A DNA stretch of 64,000 bases from Fragilariopsis cylindrus CCMP1102 (GCA_900095095.1 FMBT01000301.1:434001-498000), one strand, 5' to 3'. Shown: positions 1 through 11,587, numbered from the stretch's first letter. The notes: generated by a model from the sequence alone, not told the origin. Numbers and translations are program-made.

Positions 1-2291
1 ATATGTATCAATCAATGTATTGAAAGATTGTACATTTGGTCTGGCCATTCTATTACCATTATTCAAATAATCATCTTTCATCATTTCCCATACAAGTTTA
101 GCACCAACAATATCCCCACGACGTGCATGTGCATTTAGAACTGCAGTATACGTTATAGTGTCAGGCTAAATAGATAGACGAAAAAGAGGTTAAGGAGAGA
201 AAATGAGAGAGAGAGGTGTGAGTGTGTATAGTTGTGCCTCTTTCTATGTCTTTATACTAAACGAAGGAACGAACGAACGATTCAAAAATATGCCTTTGGA
301 ATGTGAATGGGGGTACACACACTTTGCCATGACTTTTGAACTTTGAAAAACTTTTGAATGAAACTAAAACCTACCCGTAATCGTTTATATTTTATTTTAT
401 CACTTTCATATTTCAATATCATTTTCTTTAATATGTCTAAACAATGCTTTGCGGATTGGATACTATTATTTGATTTACCCCAACAATTAATCACACCATT
501 ATACGTGATCGTATCCGGAAAATCTTCCAGTTCACCCTTGGAATGTAAAAGTATCATTTCTTTTAGAAGTGACTCAGCTTCTTCTGGTGCATTATCACAA
601 TCATTATTATTATTATTACTGTTGTTGTTATTGTTGTTTATTGATTTGGACCATGCATCAATTAATATATTATAGGACCGTACATTTGGTCGGCAGTTAC
701 TATTGCTATTATTATCTCCTCCTCCATTATTATTATTTTTGGATTGCAGTTGCATCATTTGAAAAACATTAGTTGCGCCCAAAATATTCCCTTGTCGTGC
801 ATAGGCATCAATCACCGAATTATAGGTGATTGTATTTGGTGCAATATTTTGATCAATCATTTGATTTAGTAAATCTAATGCACGTTGTGGACCATCAGTG
901 GTATCTGATTTACTCCAACAATTTATAACAGCACTATAGGTGATTGTATCGGCACCATTCTCAATTTCACCCATTGTATACCATTCTTGTAATGTTGCTA
1001 ATAATTTTTCAGCTATTTCTGGCATACTATTATTATTATTATTATTATTATTCTTATTATTGTTGTTGTTGTTGGTCTCACCGCTACCACTACTGAAATC
1101 TTTATTATTACTATCATTGTTATTGCTTTTGTTATTAGTACTTTTATTACTACGTGCATTATTCTTATTCAACGTTATATGTTTCGAACAGGCATTAATC
1201 ATGGTATTAAAACTTCGTACATTTGGTTTCGCATTACTATTTTGATTTTGTTTATAATCATGAATTTGTAATTGAAATACTTTCGAGGCACCACCAAAAT
1301 TACCCTTCTGGGCATACCCATTAATCACACTATTATAGGTCACCACATTCGGTACTAAATTACTACCACTACTACCTGATTTTGATTTCTTAGTAGATGA
1401 CGATATTGTGATCATATCTTTCAATATTTGTAATGCATATTGTGGTGCATTCTCATCATTCCGTGATTTACTATAGGCATTAATAACTTGATTGCAATCA
1501 ATAACATCCACATATGGACGACTATAACTATTCTTTTTTATATTCATATTTCTGTGACTTCTTTGTGGTTGACCTTGATTTTGATTTTGACCTTGACCAC
1601 CTTGACCACCTTGAACTACTTCTGCTCCTGCTTCTTCTCTATTATTAGGTGCAAAATTCTTCTCTTGCTGTTGTTCATTTTCATTTATATTGTCACTATC
1701 GCTATCACTACTATAAAGTTGTATCATTTTTCGTAGTACTTTTTCTGCTTCCTTTGGTCCATGGGGTGCTTTAATTTGTGACCACATCCTTATTTCTAAT
1801 CTTAAAGATTGTATATCATCTACTGCTTCTTCGTTTATTTCAATTTCTGTTTCGTTTTGGTGTTGTTCGTTGCTGCTGCGACGTAGTTCCTGTTGATGTT
1901 GTTGCTTCACCTGCCGTTGTCGTTGTGGCTGTTTTTGTTTTTGTTGCTGCTGCTGATTTTCATCCCTAACAACAGAGAGTTTCAACGGATGACGACGAGA
2001 CGATGATGATGATGAATGAGGTTGTTGTTGTTGTCGAATTATGCTGCTAAACTTATTATGTGACTTCGTTATTCGTGTTCTTGTCTTTGTTGATGTAAAT
2101 GCCGAGACGACTAATAAAGCAGCGTTATTGCTATTGTTATTGACAGCTGGTGGTTGATTATATTTCGGTACCATAAGTAGTAGCGGTAGTAGACTGAGGG
2201 TAAGAAAAAGGAAGGCAAATAATAAACGTGTCGACGTCATCTTCGTAATATTCGCAATAGTAGGTTTTCTCATTCTCGATTTTGTCTTCAC
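1..2291 (-). CDS. Pentatricopeptide repeat (PPR) protein, probably organellar, partial at left edge
   Basis: PPR proteins bind organellar RNA and act in its processing or translation. Exon 1 is 2291-375. A 209-nt intron follows (374-166; donor GTAGGT, acceptor TTTAG, phase 0). Exon 2 (165-1) continues the same repeat pattern past the window edge, so the C-terminus is missing. At least six 35-residue motifs are visible, built on TYNSVI, TYSAVINCWSKS and SFNTMI cores, near residues 315, 355, 447, 482, 534 and 594; exon 2 resumes with PDTITYTAVLNAHARRGD. Runs of Asn separate the repeats. A hydrophobic segment (about residues 22-41) followed by VVSAF near residue 63 resembles a signal peptide plus diatom plastid motif, so plastid targeting is plausible but unproven. 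Reading without the intron gives a false tail after residue 639. The family is certain; the RNA target is unknown. Confidence 0.85.
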
Positions 2292-2800
2292 TTATTGTGC
2301 AGTGAACACCGAACGCCTCTTTCGTATTCTTCGAAAATAAATTCCCGCTGCTGATGAATTGTTGGATTATGAATTCCTGATTGTCGTATAATTCTGAATT
2401 ATTTGTATAATCCTTTCTATTCTTCTTCTTGTCTCTGATCTCAGCATATCTCTTATCCTTTTCTTTTTCTTTTTTCTCTGCCTGCTATATTCTATTCGTT
2501 CTTCGTATTCTTGTTCTCGTTGGATTATCAACCTTTGTTTCTCTGAAATAGAATGACGGTGACTACAATAATGATAAGGCCTGCCTTCTTTAGCTCAACA
2601 AAATAAAAATATTGATTTTTTAATTTTAAAAAAAATCTGGAAAACATGAGGCAGTAGTTGTGTTGAGCGTTGCTTGTTTATGTGTTGAAGTTTGTGTGGT
2701 TGCGTGCGATAAATGGAGTAATCAGAATAAGGGGAGGGGGAGCCGAGAAAAGAGGGAGAGGATCTTTTTTGAAGATGACGATAAGGAAACAGACAAGGTT
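2292..2800. other. Intergenic region upstream of the PPR gene
   Basis: Presumed promoter and 5' UTR of the leftward PPR gene. It is rich in CT and TTC runs. I see no conserved coding motif in it; a plus-strand open frame that begins here runs into the adjacent TIR element and is not supported. Confidence 0.5.
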
Positions 2801-3131
2801 TTACAGAGAAAAGATAATCGGCTTGCGCGAGTGTTACTTAATGTAAAAACAAAAGAAAGAGATATAAAAAAAAAACCAAAAACCCTTTTTTATCGCACAA
2901 TCGAAAACCCCCACGGGAATCGATCCCTAACAGTTGATTTTGCTTTGAATTGGGTTGACCACCTGAACCATAACCCACCGCCCAACCCGTCCAAATCCCT
3001 TATGGTGCGCTTTTAATATACGGGGATCAAATCGGTGCGCTTTTAATGTACGGGGATCAAATCGCAAAAAGACGCGATTTGAGGGACCTTAAAGGTTTCG
3101 TGCGCGCAAGCCGATTATCTTTTCTTTGTAA
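2801..3131. mobile_element. 331-bp element with 29-bp terminal inverted repeats (MITE-like)
   Basis: Bases 2801-2829 and the reverse complement of 3103-3131 are the same 29-bp sequence with one mismatch; the core is AGATAATCGGCTTGCGCG. There is no coding capacity for a transposase. No clear target-site duplication is visible, so the superfamily is left open. It carries two tandem 30-bp units near its right side (3004-3063). Confidence 0.7.
3004..3063. repeat. Two tandem 30-bp repeats inside the 331-bp element
   Basis: The unit begins GGTGCGCTTTTAAT and ends GGGGATCAAATC. Copies at 3004-3033 and 3034-3063 differ by one base (ATATAC versus ATGTAC). Confidence 0.85.
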
Positions 3132-3214
3132 TCCCCAGTTCTTGTTGAGCGCGCCTCAAAAAAAAATTTACAACCGGGTGTACCGGCGGTATTGTATGCA
3201 ATGAGTAAGAAGTA

Positions 3215-4894
3215 CAGTCTGCTCGCGTTAACAAATACATACCCTGTAAACCGGTCTGATGTATTTGTTAACGAGAGGTGTTTGTTACGTGATATTGGTG
3301 AGAATAAAAAAACTAAATAATGCCCAAATATGCATGTATAAACACTAAATAATGCCCAAATATGCCAATATAAAAACTAAATCATGCCCAAATTTTACTA
3401 GTATTTGTTATTGTAGTATATAATAGCAACTTTAGCATCAAATATATACACCTGAAAAGTCATTTTTTTGGAAAAATTTACTATGGAGTTATCAATTGAT
3501 CTATTGAATGGAGAAATATTATATTCCTTAGTCTTGTAAGCCTACTAGTATCTCACAATGTAGGCTCACACACAGCACACATTTTAGAGATTTTAAAATG
3601 TATGTGTACACCTAACAAAATATATCATTTGAAAGTGTTGCAAAGGACAACACCAGCTGGGTTGGGTACAATAAGATTCTAATAGTGTACTAGAAGATTA
3701 TAGTTGCCTCCTACCACTTTTTTGTCACTGTGGTTGAAGAGTAAAACTCATTTTCCTGTTGTGGCATGCACACAAATATCAATATTTTTCATCAAAATGA
3801 ACCACAAAATATCTTACACGAAAGTGTTGCAGAGGACAACAACTTCTTGTTTGGGTACAGTAGCATTCTTTTATTTTACTAGAACACTGTATTTGCCTCC
3901 CACCACTTTTTTGTTCCTGTGGTTGTTGAATAAATTACAATCTGTTATTGTGGAAGGCACACAAACAAAATGATTTTCAATCAAAATGAACAACAGAATA
4001 TCTTCTTTGAATGTGTTGCAGAGGACAACAACTTCTGGTTTGGGTGCAGTAGCATTCTTATATTATACTGGAAGATTATAGTTGCCTCCTACCACTTTTT
4101 TGTCACTGTGGTTGTTGAATAAATTACAATCCGCTGTTGTGGAAGGCGCACACACACAACAAATGAACAACAGAATATCTTATTTGAAAGGGTTGCAGAG
4201 GACAAAACCTTCTGGGTTGGGTGCACTAGCATCCATTATACATATACCTACAAGGTCTTAATAATGCTTAGTTTTCAATGGAGGTGATGAAGTTGTAGGG
4301 CTGCATTAACCACAAAATGGGCCATTTAGGCCTCAAAACTGGTTTTTCCACTTTTGTGCGCTCCTAAGCTGGATCATCAACACAAAGCACCAAGAGTTAG
4401 TTCCCTTTGGAATATATAGTGCACCTCATCCATATATTTTGGGATGATTCACCTTTTTGAGCGTACTGTATGTCCACAAAACACTGCAAATGGGCCATTT
4501 TGGGGGGTTATTTGATGTGTGCCGTGTGTGAGCCTACATTATGAGATACCAGTAGGCTTAGGAGACTAAGGAATATAATAATTCTCCATCCAATAGGTCA
4601 ATTGTAAACTTCATACCTTAATTTTCCAAAAAAAAGACTTTTTAGGTGTATATATTTGATGCTAAAGTTATTATTACATACTACACCAACAAATACTAGT
4701 AAAATTTTGGGCATGAATTAGTTCTTATATCAATAAGTCACTACGCGGGACCCACTACAGGCTATTTAGTCACGAATCACGAACCATCAATCACTACACG
4801 GGACCCAACGGTCTGAATCACGTGTAAACCGATATGGTGTATTTGTTAATGAGAGTGTATTTGCTATTTTGTATTTGTTAACGCGAGCAGACTG
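3215..4894. mobile_element. 1.68-kb non-autonomous Tc1/mariner-like element with nested inverted repeats
   Basis: A perfect 24-bp TIR starts with CAGTCTGCTCGCG at 3215-3238 and is mirrored at 4871-4894. It is flanked on both sides by TA (3213-3214 and 4895-4896), the target-site signature of Tc1/mariner elements. Inside lies a second, long, imperfect inverted repeat: about 3385-3600 pairs with about 4510-4725 and includes matching TTTACTAGTATTTGTT and GTGTGAGCCTACAT tracts. A 32-bp motif (ACTAAATAATGCCCAAA) is repeated three times at 3309-3400. The centre holds four ~188-bp tandem units. No transposase is encoded, so mobility would depend on one supplied in trans. Related but differently bounded copies occur near 32.6-33.5 kb and 51.7-52.6 kb. 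Confidence 0.75.
3618..4215 (+). repeat. Tandem array of ~188-bp units
   Basis: Four imperfect units begin near 3623, 3811, 4002 and 4179, each with a core like GAAAGTGTTGCAGAGGACAA. Each of the first three also contains CCACTTTTTTGT and a (TG)TTGTGG stretch. The period varies from 178 to 190 bp. Stray open frames in the array are not coding. Confidence 0.85.
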
Positions 4895-5065
4895 TACTGT
4901 ACGGTATGTCAACATATAAGAAGAAACGAAGCAAGGGATCACACGCACATCAATTTCTTCACATACCGCCGATTCAGTACGCTCTTATGCAATAATACTT
5001 ATGTCAACAAAGAAACGACATCCAAAGAACAGAAGGCAAAGGATAGAAAACAAAGAGTTGGAGCT

Positions 5066-6367
5066 ATGGAAGATAATGATACAAGTGACGATGGCGATGA
5101 CGATGAACGGTCACTAGCCATGGACGATAATGACACAAGTGACGACGACGACGACGAACGGTCACTAGCCATGGAAGATAATGACACAAGTGACGACGAC
5201 GACGAACGGTCCCAAGCATCAATAGAACGAGAGCAGGCTGCTGACGAGCGATGTGCCAAATTAATTACAGTCCTTCAACGGAAAGGAGAATTTTCTAACC
5301 GTACAAGAAATAAAACTGATGCATTAGTCCAATCATTCCTTCATTATTTAGAAGCTGATATATATGATATGCTTTGTGAACGTGGAATAGATAGTTGCTA
5401 CTATAGTGCAGAAGATACAGAAGCTAAAATTGAAACTGCCATCCGTTTCTTTCCCAACGTACTTTCGAGTAGTCTATCACAAGATGTTGCGTGGGATGCA
5501 GAAGAACCAGGTGAATTTGTTCCCCTAACCTACCCTAACTTACACCCTATACATCGTATCATCAACATACGCGACTACGGTGTTAACTTCTATTGCAATT
5601 ATAGAGGTGCGCCATTTATTATGCTCTTTGTGCGGCTAGCAATAGAGTTTGATCAGTTTACAGAAGAATTAAGAGGTGGATTGTTATGTGAAAATATTGA
5701 CGGAAGTAATGTTTTACAGTCCCTCATGTCAAGTTCTAACTTATTATTCGGCAGGGATCATAATCGGCTTGTCGACGAAACATTCCTTGAAGTTTTAATT
5801 CAACTGAGACGAATTGGTCTTCTAACGAAAGAAGATATTCGAAGGTATGGTCTTTTGAACAGATTATTAACCAGTAATTATTATTTTGCAGAAAATAGAT
5901 TTCGATTTCTAGTTGAATGGGACCCAAGTGCAGTAAGAGAGGCTAATAATTCTGGATCCCTACCACTTCACAATTGCAACAAATACAATAAAGATAACCA
6001 TAACTTTGTTGAACGATTTCAGTTGGTATTCGAGTATGGAATTCGTTATTATCCGAAGAAGATAGGAATTAGCCTTTTATTCAAAAAGGATTCTAATGGT
6101 ATTACACCCTTCCAAGTAGCTTGTTCGAATATCGCTCACGGTATTACATCCTTCCAAATAGATAATTCGAATGTTGGGTATGAGGATACGATGAAAGCCA
6201 TCGAAGATAGTTTGGGCAGTAACACAGCTGGTCCGTATAATGTTGTTGATGCATTAATAACAGCAGCTATTGATGAACATGTTCATTTAGATTGTGTTTA
6301 TCTTCTGCTGCGGAGAGAACCGAATGTGCTTGAAAACATCGACAGCGTCCTTGACACTGATGGATAG
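5066..6367 (+). CDS. Ankyrin-like repeat protein with acidic N-terminal repeats
   Basis: Predicted 433 aa, function unknown. The first 51 residues are three acidic tandem repeats (M-E/D-DNDTSDD... ERS-L/Q-A) encoded by units of 54, 51 and 48 bp, each beginning with ATG. The rest resembles degenerate ankyrin-like repeats common in diatom proteomes: SGSLPLHNC near residue 295, NGITPFQVACS near 347, and a C-terminal helix-rich LDCVYLLLRREP. Such repeats generally mediate protein binding. The start is uncertain: the frame is open for at least 20 codons upstream without another ATG, so a 5' exon is possible, and the second or third repeat ATG could also serve. The gene begins about 170 bp beyond the 1.68-kb element. 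Confidence 0.6.
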   Translation: MEDNDTSDDGDDDERSLAMDDNDTSDDDDDERSLAMEDNDTSDDDDERSQASIEREQAADERCAKLITVLQRKGEFSNRTRNKTDALVQSFLHYLEADIYDMLCERGIDSCYYSAEDTEAKIETAIRFFPNVLSSSLSQDVAWDAEEPGEFVPLTYPNLHPIHRIINIRDYGVNFYCNYRGAPFIMLFVRLAIEFDQFTEELRGGLLCENIDGSNVLQSLMSSSNLLFGRDHNRLVDETFLEVLIQLRRIGLLTKEDIRRYGLLNRLLTSNYYFAENRFRFLVEWDPSAVREANNSGSLPLHNCNKYNKDNHNFVERFQLVFEYGIRYYPKKIGISLLFKKDSNGITPFQVACSNIAHGITSFQIDNSNVGYEDTMKAIEDSLGSNTAGPYNVVDALITAAIDEHVHLDCVYLLLRREPNVLENIDSVLDTDG

Positions 6368-6985
6368 TCCTATAAATGACATCAACAGCAACAGCAAACA
6401 GCGATCGTAATTCAAAAAAGCGAAAATGTAAAGGAAAGGAAAACAAAAGAGAGGAGCATGAATGATACGATGGCAGGACGACGAGGAACAACAAGATGTG
6501 TATCAACAATTAAACCACTCGTATCTCGGTCTACGATTGGGCTGAATAGGAATAAGAATTACCAATAGCTATAATTGAAAATATAATAATGATATAGCTT
6601 TTTTTTTAATCAAAAAATACTTTAATACTGTATAGAATTCAATCTTCTTCCTAGAAGGATCTTGGTGATGAACTTTGCTATTTGATTTTGTTATTCTGCT
6701 ATATATATCTACTACATTTACCATCAAAATTATAGGGAAGATAGTTATGGTACGTCCACCATTGCAGCTTCCTTCAGTTCATAAACAGTGCACTAGAGGA
6801 CAAATTCAAAAGCAAATCATCCTTGGTCAGCACTTTTACCTACAGTCATAACTTTTATGATGTTTGCGTGCCATGCAAAAAACTCTGAAAACCAGGAAAA
6901 ATGGGCCCAGTTAGTTGTCTTGAACTTGGATATTTCCCATGAAAAATAAAAAAATGTGTACTCTCAGGAAAGAATAAGCAATAGT
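6368..6985. other. Intergenic region
   Basis: 3' flank of the ankyrin-like gene. The first ~150 bases continue A-rich without a useful frame, and a poly-T tract lies near 6600. Nothing else recognised. Confidence 0.4.
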
Positions 6986-7515
6986 TGCAATATTATGCAT
7001 TCGCATTATTAGATTTCCATCATACTGTAGTATTAGATTGACTTATATTCGTTCATTCATTCATTCATCATCGATCGTCGATCGTCGTCGTACAATAATT
7101 CGTAATAAGGAATAGCTTTACATACAATCAATCGGGTGTACGACATCAGTAAACAACAAACAACGAACACAGCCAAGGAAAACATAATCAAGCCATTGAT
7201 TGATTGATTGATTGATGAATTCTTTTATCGATTAAATTATTATAGAGAGAGAATCAATTTATAAAAAATAATGCCGTCCGTCGTCCATAATATTTATATT
7301 TAAACAAATAAACGACAGCTAGCATCATCTTATTACTGGCAGTAGCAGCACTTCTGTGGCGGCGAAGTAATAGCATCAGCTGCTATTACTACGAGTGATT
7401 ATGATATCAGCAGCAGCAGTAGTAGTAGTAGTAAGTAGAATACGACACGACGACAGTAGTGGTGGTACTATTAGTCTCGTTAATCGGAATAAGAATAGGA
7501 AAAGCTTTTACCGTA
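6986..7515 (+). pseudogene. Decayed duplicate of the 5' end of the FG-GAP gene at 8170
   Basis: This stretch aligns in order with about 7923-8412. Shared blocks include CGCATTATTAGATTTCCATC, TACGACATCAG, AATCAAGCCATTGATT, ACGAGTGATTATGATATCAG and AGTAGTGGTGGTACTATTAG. It thus copies the upstream region plus the signal-peptide and Ser-rich N-terminal coding region. The copy lacks the start-codon context of the real gene and has stops in the Ser tract (TAAGTAG), so it cannot encode the N-terminus. It ends before the first FG-GAP-like motif. The spacing of about 930 bp suggests a partial tandem duplication. Confidence 0.75.
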
Positions 7516-7922
7516 AAAGTGAATGGTCTATTGTGTTATAATAATAATACAAACGAAAGACTTAAAGTCGATAGACTTCGCTCAATGAAGTTGAACGGGG
7601 TAGATCTCAACGTTTACTTTGAAGTACCATGTAGCTAGAGACTAGCTAAGCTGCAGTGTTTGATAGTACTGTAGAGCCAGGGCATAAAATACATCCTAAT
7701 AAGTACCATGTAGGAATGCTACATGGCGTAGCCCTACTTCGTAATTCATTGAAGGCCTTTTTCTGTTCTTATCGATGCACATTTGAAGAAATTAAGTTCG
7801 GTCCAGTTCCTCCGAATGTCACGAAAACAAAAAAGAATGACAAAAGATCAGATACAGTAGCTAAGATGATGATTTTAAATTCTCAAAGAATGCCCAAGGA
7901 AAAAAACGGAGAAAGGAATAAT
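7516..7922. other. Spacer between the duplicated 5' regions
   Basis: A 92-codon plus-strand open frame (7656-7934) runs into the duplicated block. It has no recognisable domain and I do not call it a gene. Confidence 0.35.
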
Positions 7923-8169
7923 AATGCAATATGATGCAATCGCATTATTAGATTTCCATCAAAGTGTTGAATTGAATTGACTTTATTCGTTCATTCAATC
8001 ATCGATTGTCGATTGTCGGCACAGTGATCCGTGAGTAATTGTGTTGCTGAACAACCGGGTACGACATCAGCAACTATACGAACAACGAACAAACACAGGG
8101 AAAACATAAACATAATCAAGCCATTGATTAATTGATTCTTCTATCGATTATATTAGAGAGAATCAACTT

Positions 8170-10505
8170 ATGAAAATGCCCTCGTCTACCATAAAAATAG
8201 TAGGACTTACAATAACAGCCTCAATCCTATTACTAGTAGTAGTACTAGTAGGAGTATCATTATGTGGCGAAGTAGCAGTAGCTGTTACTGTTGCGACTAC
8301 GAGTGATTATTATGATATCAGCAGTAGTAGTAGTAGCAGTAGTAGTAGCAGAATACGACACGATGACAGTAGTGGTGGTACTATTAGTCTCGTTCCTTGG
8401 AATAAGAACAAGAGTAGAATAAGAAGAAGTAAGAACAACAAAAATAGAGATACTTTAACTCCAAATTCAAATCCATTTATTATTGAACCATTACAATTCC
8501 TACGTCAAGATTTTGATTATTCGTCTGGTGGTGACAAGGATGATTCGTCATCATCATCCTACGGCAATAAAGCTAGTACAACAGGTGTGACTGTCTTTGA
8601 TCTAAATCAGGATGGATATCAGGATATCTTTTATTCTGCTGGTCGGCATTCCATTGATCAATCGTATGTCCTAATGAATTTAGGTCCTATTTATACAAAT
8701 AATAATAACAACAACAACGGTGGTGGAGAATTTCTAAAATATCAATTTTCAAATCCATTAAAACTTGGTCCACGCAATGGTTATTTTCAAATTGATGTGA
8801 TGAATGGAACTAAATTTGAAGGGATCATTGAAAAAAATCATACGGGGGTATTATTAGTTGGTGGCAATTGTGTTATCACCAAAAAGGAAAAAAAGAATGG
8901 TAATACTCTTTGTCCATATGATGGATATAATACACCCTCTATTTTATTAGATGTGAATGTTAGTAGTAGTAGTAGTACCGAAGGTGGTTTTAAATTAGAT
9001 TGGGAAATTATCTGGACCGATCTATATCCAAGAAAATATATTGGTGGTGATAGTGGTGATCGGAATGGTGCATTTGTTTCCACAGTAACGTCTTCACAAG
9101 ATCCTCCAGCTATTGTATTACAAGGTGTGGATGGGATTAAAATATATGAAGCCACAAAGAAAACAAAGACAATAAAAAAAATTGATCACGAAGCTACGGC
9201 AGAAGAAATCTATTATTACGAGTATGGGAATTCACCAACGTATCATATTCCAACAACAAAAATTCCAATTGCTAAAAAGAAACAACGTAACGACAATAAC
9301 AATACAAAGGACGGCGTTTATTATAAGAATATTAATCGATTTACAGGATTGGCACATGGTTATGTTGGAACAGAACCAGGATTTGTTTCTGGTCCAAGAA
9401 CAGGTGTACGTATTGCATTCTTATCTTTTTTGTTTTTGTTTTATTCTTTCAAAATATCTCTTCTTAAATTGTATTTTCTTCTTCTTCATTTTTTTTAATC
9501 ATACAGTCACGTACATTTCCAGATGAAGGACCAGCACCACCATTAGTTGCCGTGATTAAAGATTCGGAAACAGGTCAATATAGGCATTATGAATTCGGAT
9601 ATTATAATGAGAATAATGATTATAATGGAAATTCATCATTAGCATTGCAACCCACTGGATTAGCATTATCGGATATTAATGGTGATGGTTCCATTGATTT
9701 ATTACAAACAAGTTTTCTATATGAAAATGAAATATTAAGTGATTATCCATTACCACAAAATTATTATTTATTTCCAAATACTACTACTGCTGCTGGTAGT
9801 AGTAAGTCGATTGATAATAGGACGATAATCAAAAGCAATGGCAACAGCAACAGCAACACAAAATTCTCGTCACAACAACGACAACAACTGTGGATGTATG
9901 ATGGCGATGGCAACGACAACAATACTGGTATTAAAAAAAGTTCTTCTATAAATAATAATATAACAAAAACAACTTTTGATTCATTATTAAGTGGTGGTCG
10001 ATCAATTGCTACCGGTAATATCTATAATGTAAGTCCCTATAATGATATAGTATTAGGAACATCGGCTCGAACGATTACAAATAAAAGTAATAGCAATAGC
10101 AATTGTAATAGCAATAACAATACTACTGGCACTGCAAGTAATGGTCATAATAAAAATAATAGCACAATTATTATTCCAGCTACAATAAAATTATATGCCA
10201 ATAGGGGTGTCGATGTGAAAAGTAATATCTTTTTAGGATTTCAATTCGTACAAGAATTAGTGGTTGGTGGTAGTAGTAATAGTAGCGGTCTTGTTACTAA
10301 AAATAATAATTTAGATTTAGATTGTTCTATTCGTGATATTACCGTATCATCTTTACAACCACCATCACCATCATCATCATCTCCATCATCATCATCATCA
10401 TCATCAAAGATTATATCAATTATTACTGCTATCGATTGTAACAGTGAAAGTGGCAGCAATCAAGAATTTGGTAACGTAATGTTCCATGCAATTATTTATG
10501 ATTGA
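8170..10505 (+). CDS. Secreted FG-GAP/VCBS-like repeat protein
   Basis: Two exons, 8170-9405 and 9507-10505, separated by a 101-nt intron (donor GTACGT, acceptor ATACAG, phase 0) give 744 aa. Residues 10-40 are strongly hydrophobic and look like a signal peptide, followed by Ser-rich and basic low-complexity sequence. The mature part has two clear Ca2+-loop motifs typical of FG-GAP/VCBS beta-propeller repeats: VFDLNQDGYQDIFYS near residue 142 and LSDINGDGSIDLLQTSF in exon 2. These proteins usually sit at the cell surface or in the secretory pathway and take part in adhesion or recognition; the ligand here is unknown. Long Asn and Ser insertions are diatom-like. A decayed copy of its 5' end lies about 0.9 kb upstream. 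Confidence 0.78.
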
Positions 10506-11010
10506 CGATGACTAGCTAGCTAGTCAGTAGTGGTGGTAATAGTATTGAACGAAAAACAGCAGCAGGAACAGCAACAGCAACAGCAACAAAAGTAAAGATA
10601 AAACAGTTGAATTGAAAAAGGTTGATAAGAGGTGCAGTAAAATATTAACGTCACGACAATCCAATCAGAGAATACTGGAGTATACCTCCATTACTGTATA
10701 TGAATGCAACTGGATGCTCAATACGATAAGTTTGCATCCTAAAAACCGTTGAAGCAAGCGACAAGCGATGTGAGTTATTATATCTGATTCATTCGGACGT
10801 AGTGTACCACTATCTAAAACAGTATTGATATAATATTCCTAGCGCATATATAACTATAAGTTAACTCTATAATTGACTGCAGTATGGTGCTTTTTCTTTC
10901 TTGATGTAAATAGTTTTCTTTGTCTAAAATGTGGTATATGTACATGTACATGTATTGAATGTGTGGGTATAAAGTAAATTAATTTCATGTGTGATTATTA
11001 TTTATATTTC
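10506..11010. other. Intergenic region between convergent genes
   Basis: Shared 3' region of the rightward FG-GAP gene and the leftward small gene at 11011. It contains a GCAACA-type repeat near 10565-10590 and a palindromic GTACATGTACATGTA near 10938. No gene seen. Confidence 0.4.
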
Positions 11011-11469
11011 CTATACTTGTTTGAGTTGTAGCCTAGTAGTAGAAACTGGTTTCCTTATTTTTTTGTATTTGATTATAAATAGTCGTGATGATCTCCATGC
11101 AATTTCAACACGATTTTTCATTTGTTGTCGTTTCTTATATCGATGATGAGACTTAATATTTCTTATATAATCATTACGGCATTTTCGTAGTTCCGAATTT
11201 GTATACCATAGCTCATCGATAGTATGAGTACTATCACTTTGTTCATATTCAATGAAAACAATGTTTTCTGTATTTTCAAAAGAAACTTCTTTCTTTGTAT
11301 TTGGTGTAATGATACTGCTTATTTTGATATTGCTACTGATACTTCTATCGCTGTTATTGTTGCTGTTGGTGTTCATGATTGTTGTGCCAGTCGATTCTAT
11401 TGCCTGTTGCTGTTGCTGTTGCTGTATTTGTTGTGTCTCTATTGTCGTTGTATTCGATGATGATGTCAT
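11011..11469 (-). CDS. Small basic diatom-type protein of the 'VSF...LWYT' family
   Basis: A single-exon frame of 152 aa. The N-terminal 65 residues are Gln/Ser/Asn-rich. The conserved part begins KKEVSFENTE and contains LWYTNSELRKCRNDY (about residues 92-106), followed by a very basic C-terminus with KKRQQMKNR and KYKKIRK. I recognise the pattern (VSF, a spacer of about 25 residues, then WYS/WYT-x3-E) as a family seen repeatedly in diatom proteomes, but I know no assigned function. A second member with the same architecture lies at 13735-14566. The basic tail could be a nuclear localisation signal (inference). Confidence 0.6.
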   Translation of the reverse strand: MTSSSNTTTIETQQIQQQQQQQAIESTGTTIMNTNSNNNSDRSISSNIKISSIITPNTKKEVSFENTENIVFIEYEQSDSTHTIDELWYTNSELRKCRNDYIRNIKSHHRYKKRQQMKNRVEIAWRSSRLFIIKYKKIRKPVSTTRLQLKQV

Positions 11470-11587
11470 GTTTTATTGCTTATTCTCTATTCTATCTAAT
11501 GTTTGATGTTTACTGTTTTGTGAGAAGAAAGTTGCTGACGAAGTTCGAATTATGCTTGGTGTCAACGAAGATGTATTTATTTATGTG

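Noticed and set aside
2660-3016. 118-codon plus-strand frame
   Set aside because: It crosses the end of the 331-bp TIR element and shows no domain.
3618-4215. Possible CRISPR-like array because of regular repeats
   Set aside because: Units are ~188 bp, contiguous and imperfect with no spacers, in a eukaryotic transposon-like setting.
7656-7934. 92-codon frame between the duplicated 5' regions
   Set aside because: Its end overlaps the duplicated non-coding block and no motif is visible.
10241-10459. Minus-strand acidic frame (DDDDDDDGDD)
   Set aside because: Antisense of the Ser run in the FG-GAP gene; the sense frame has domain support.
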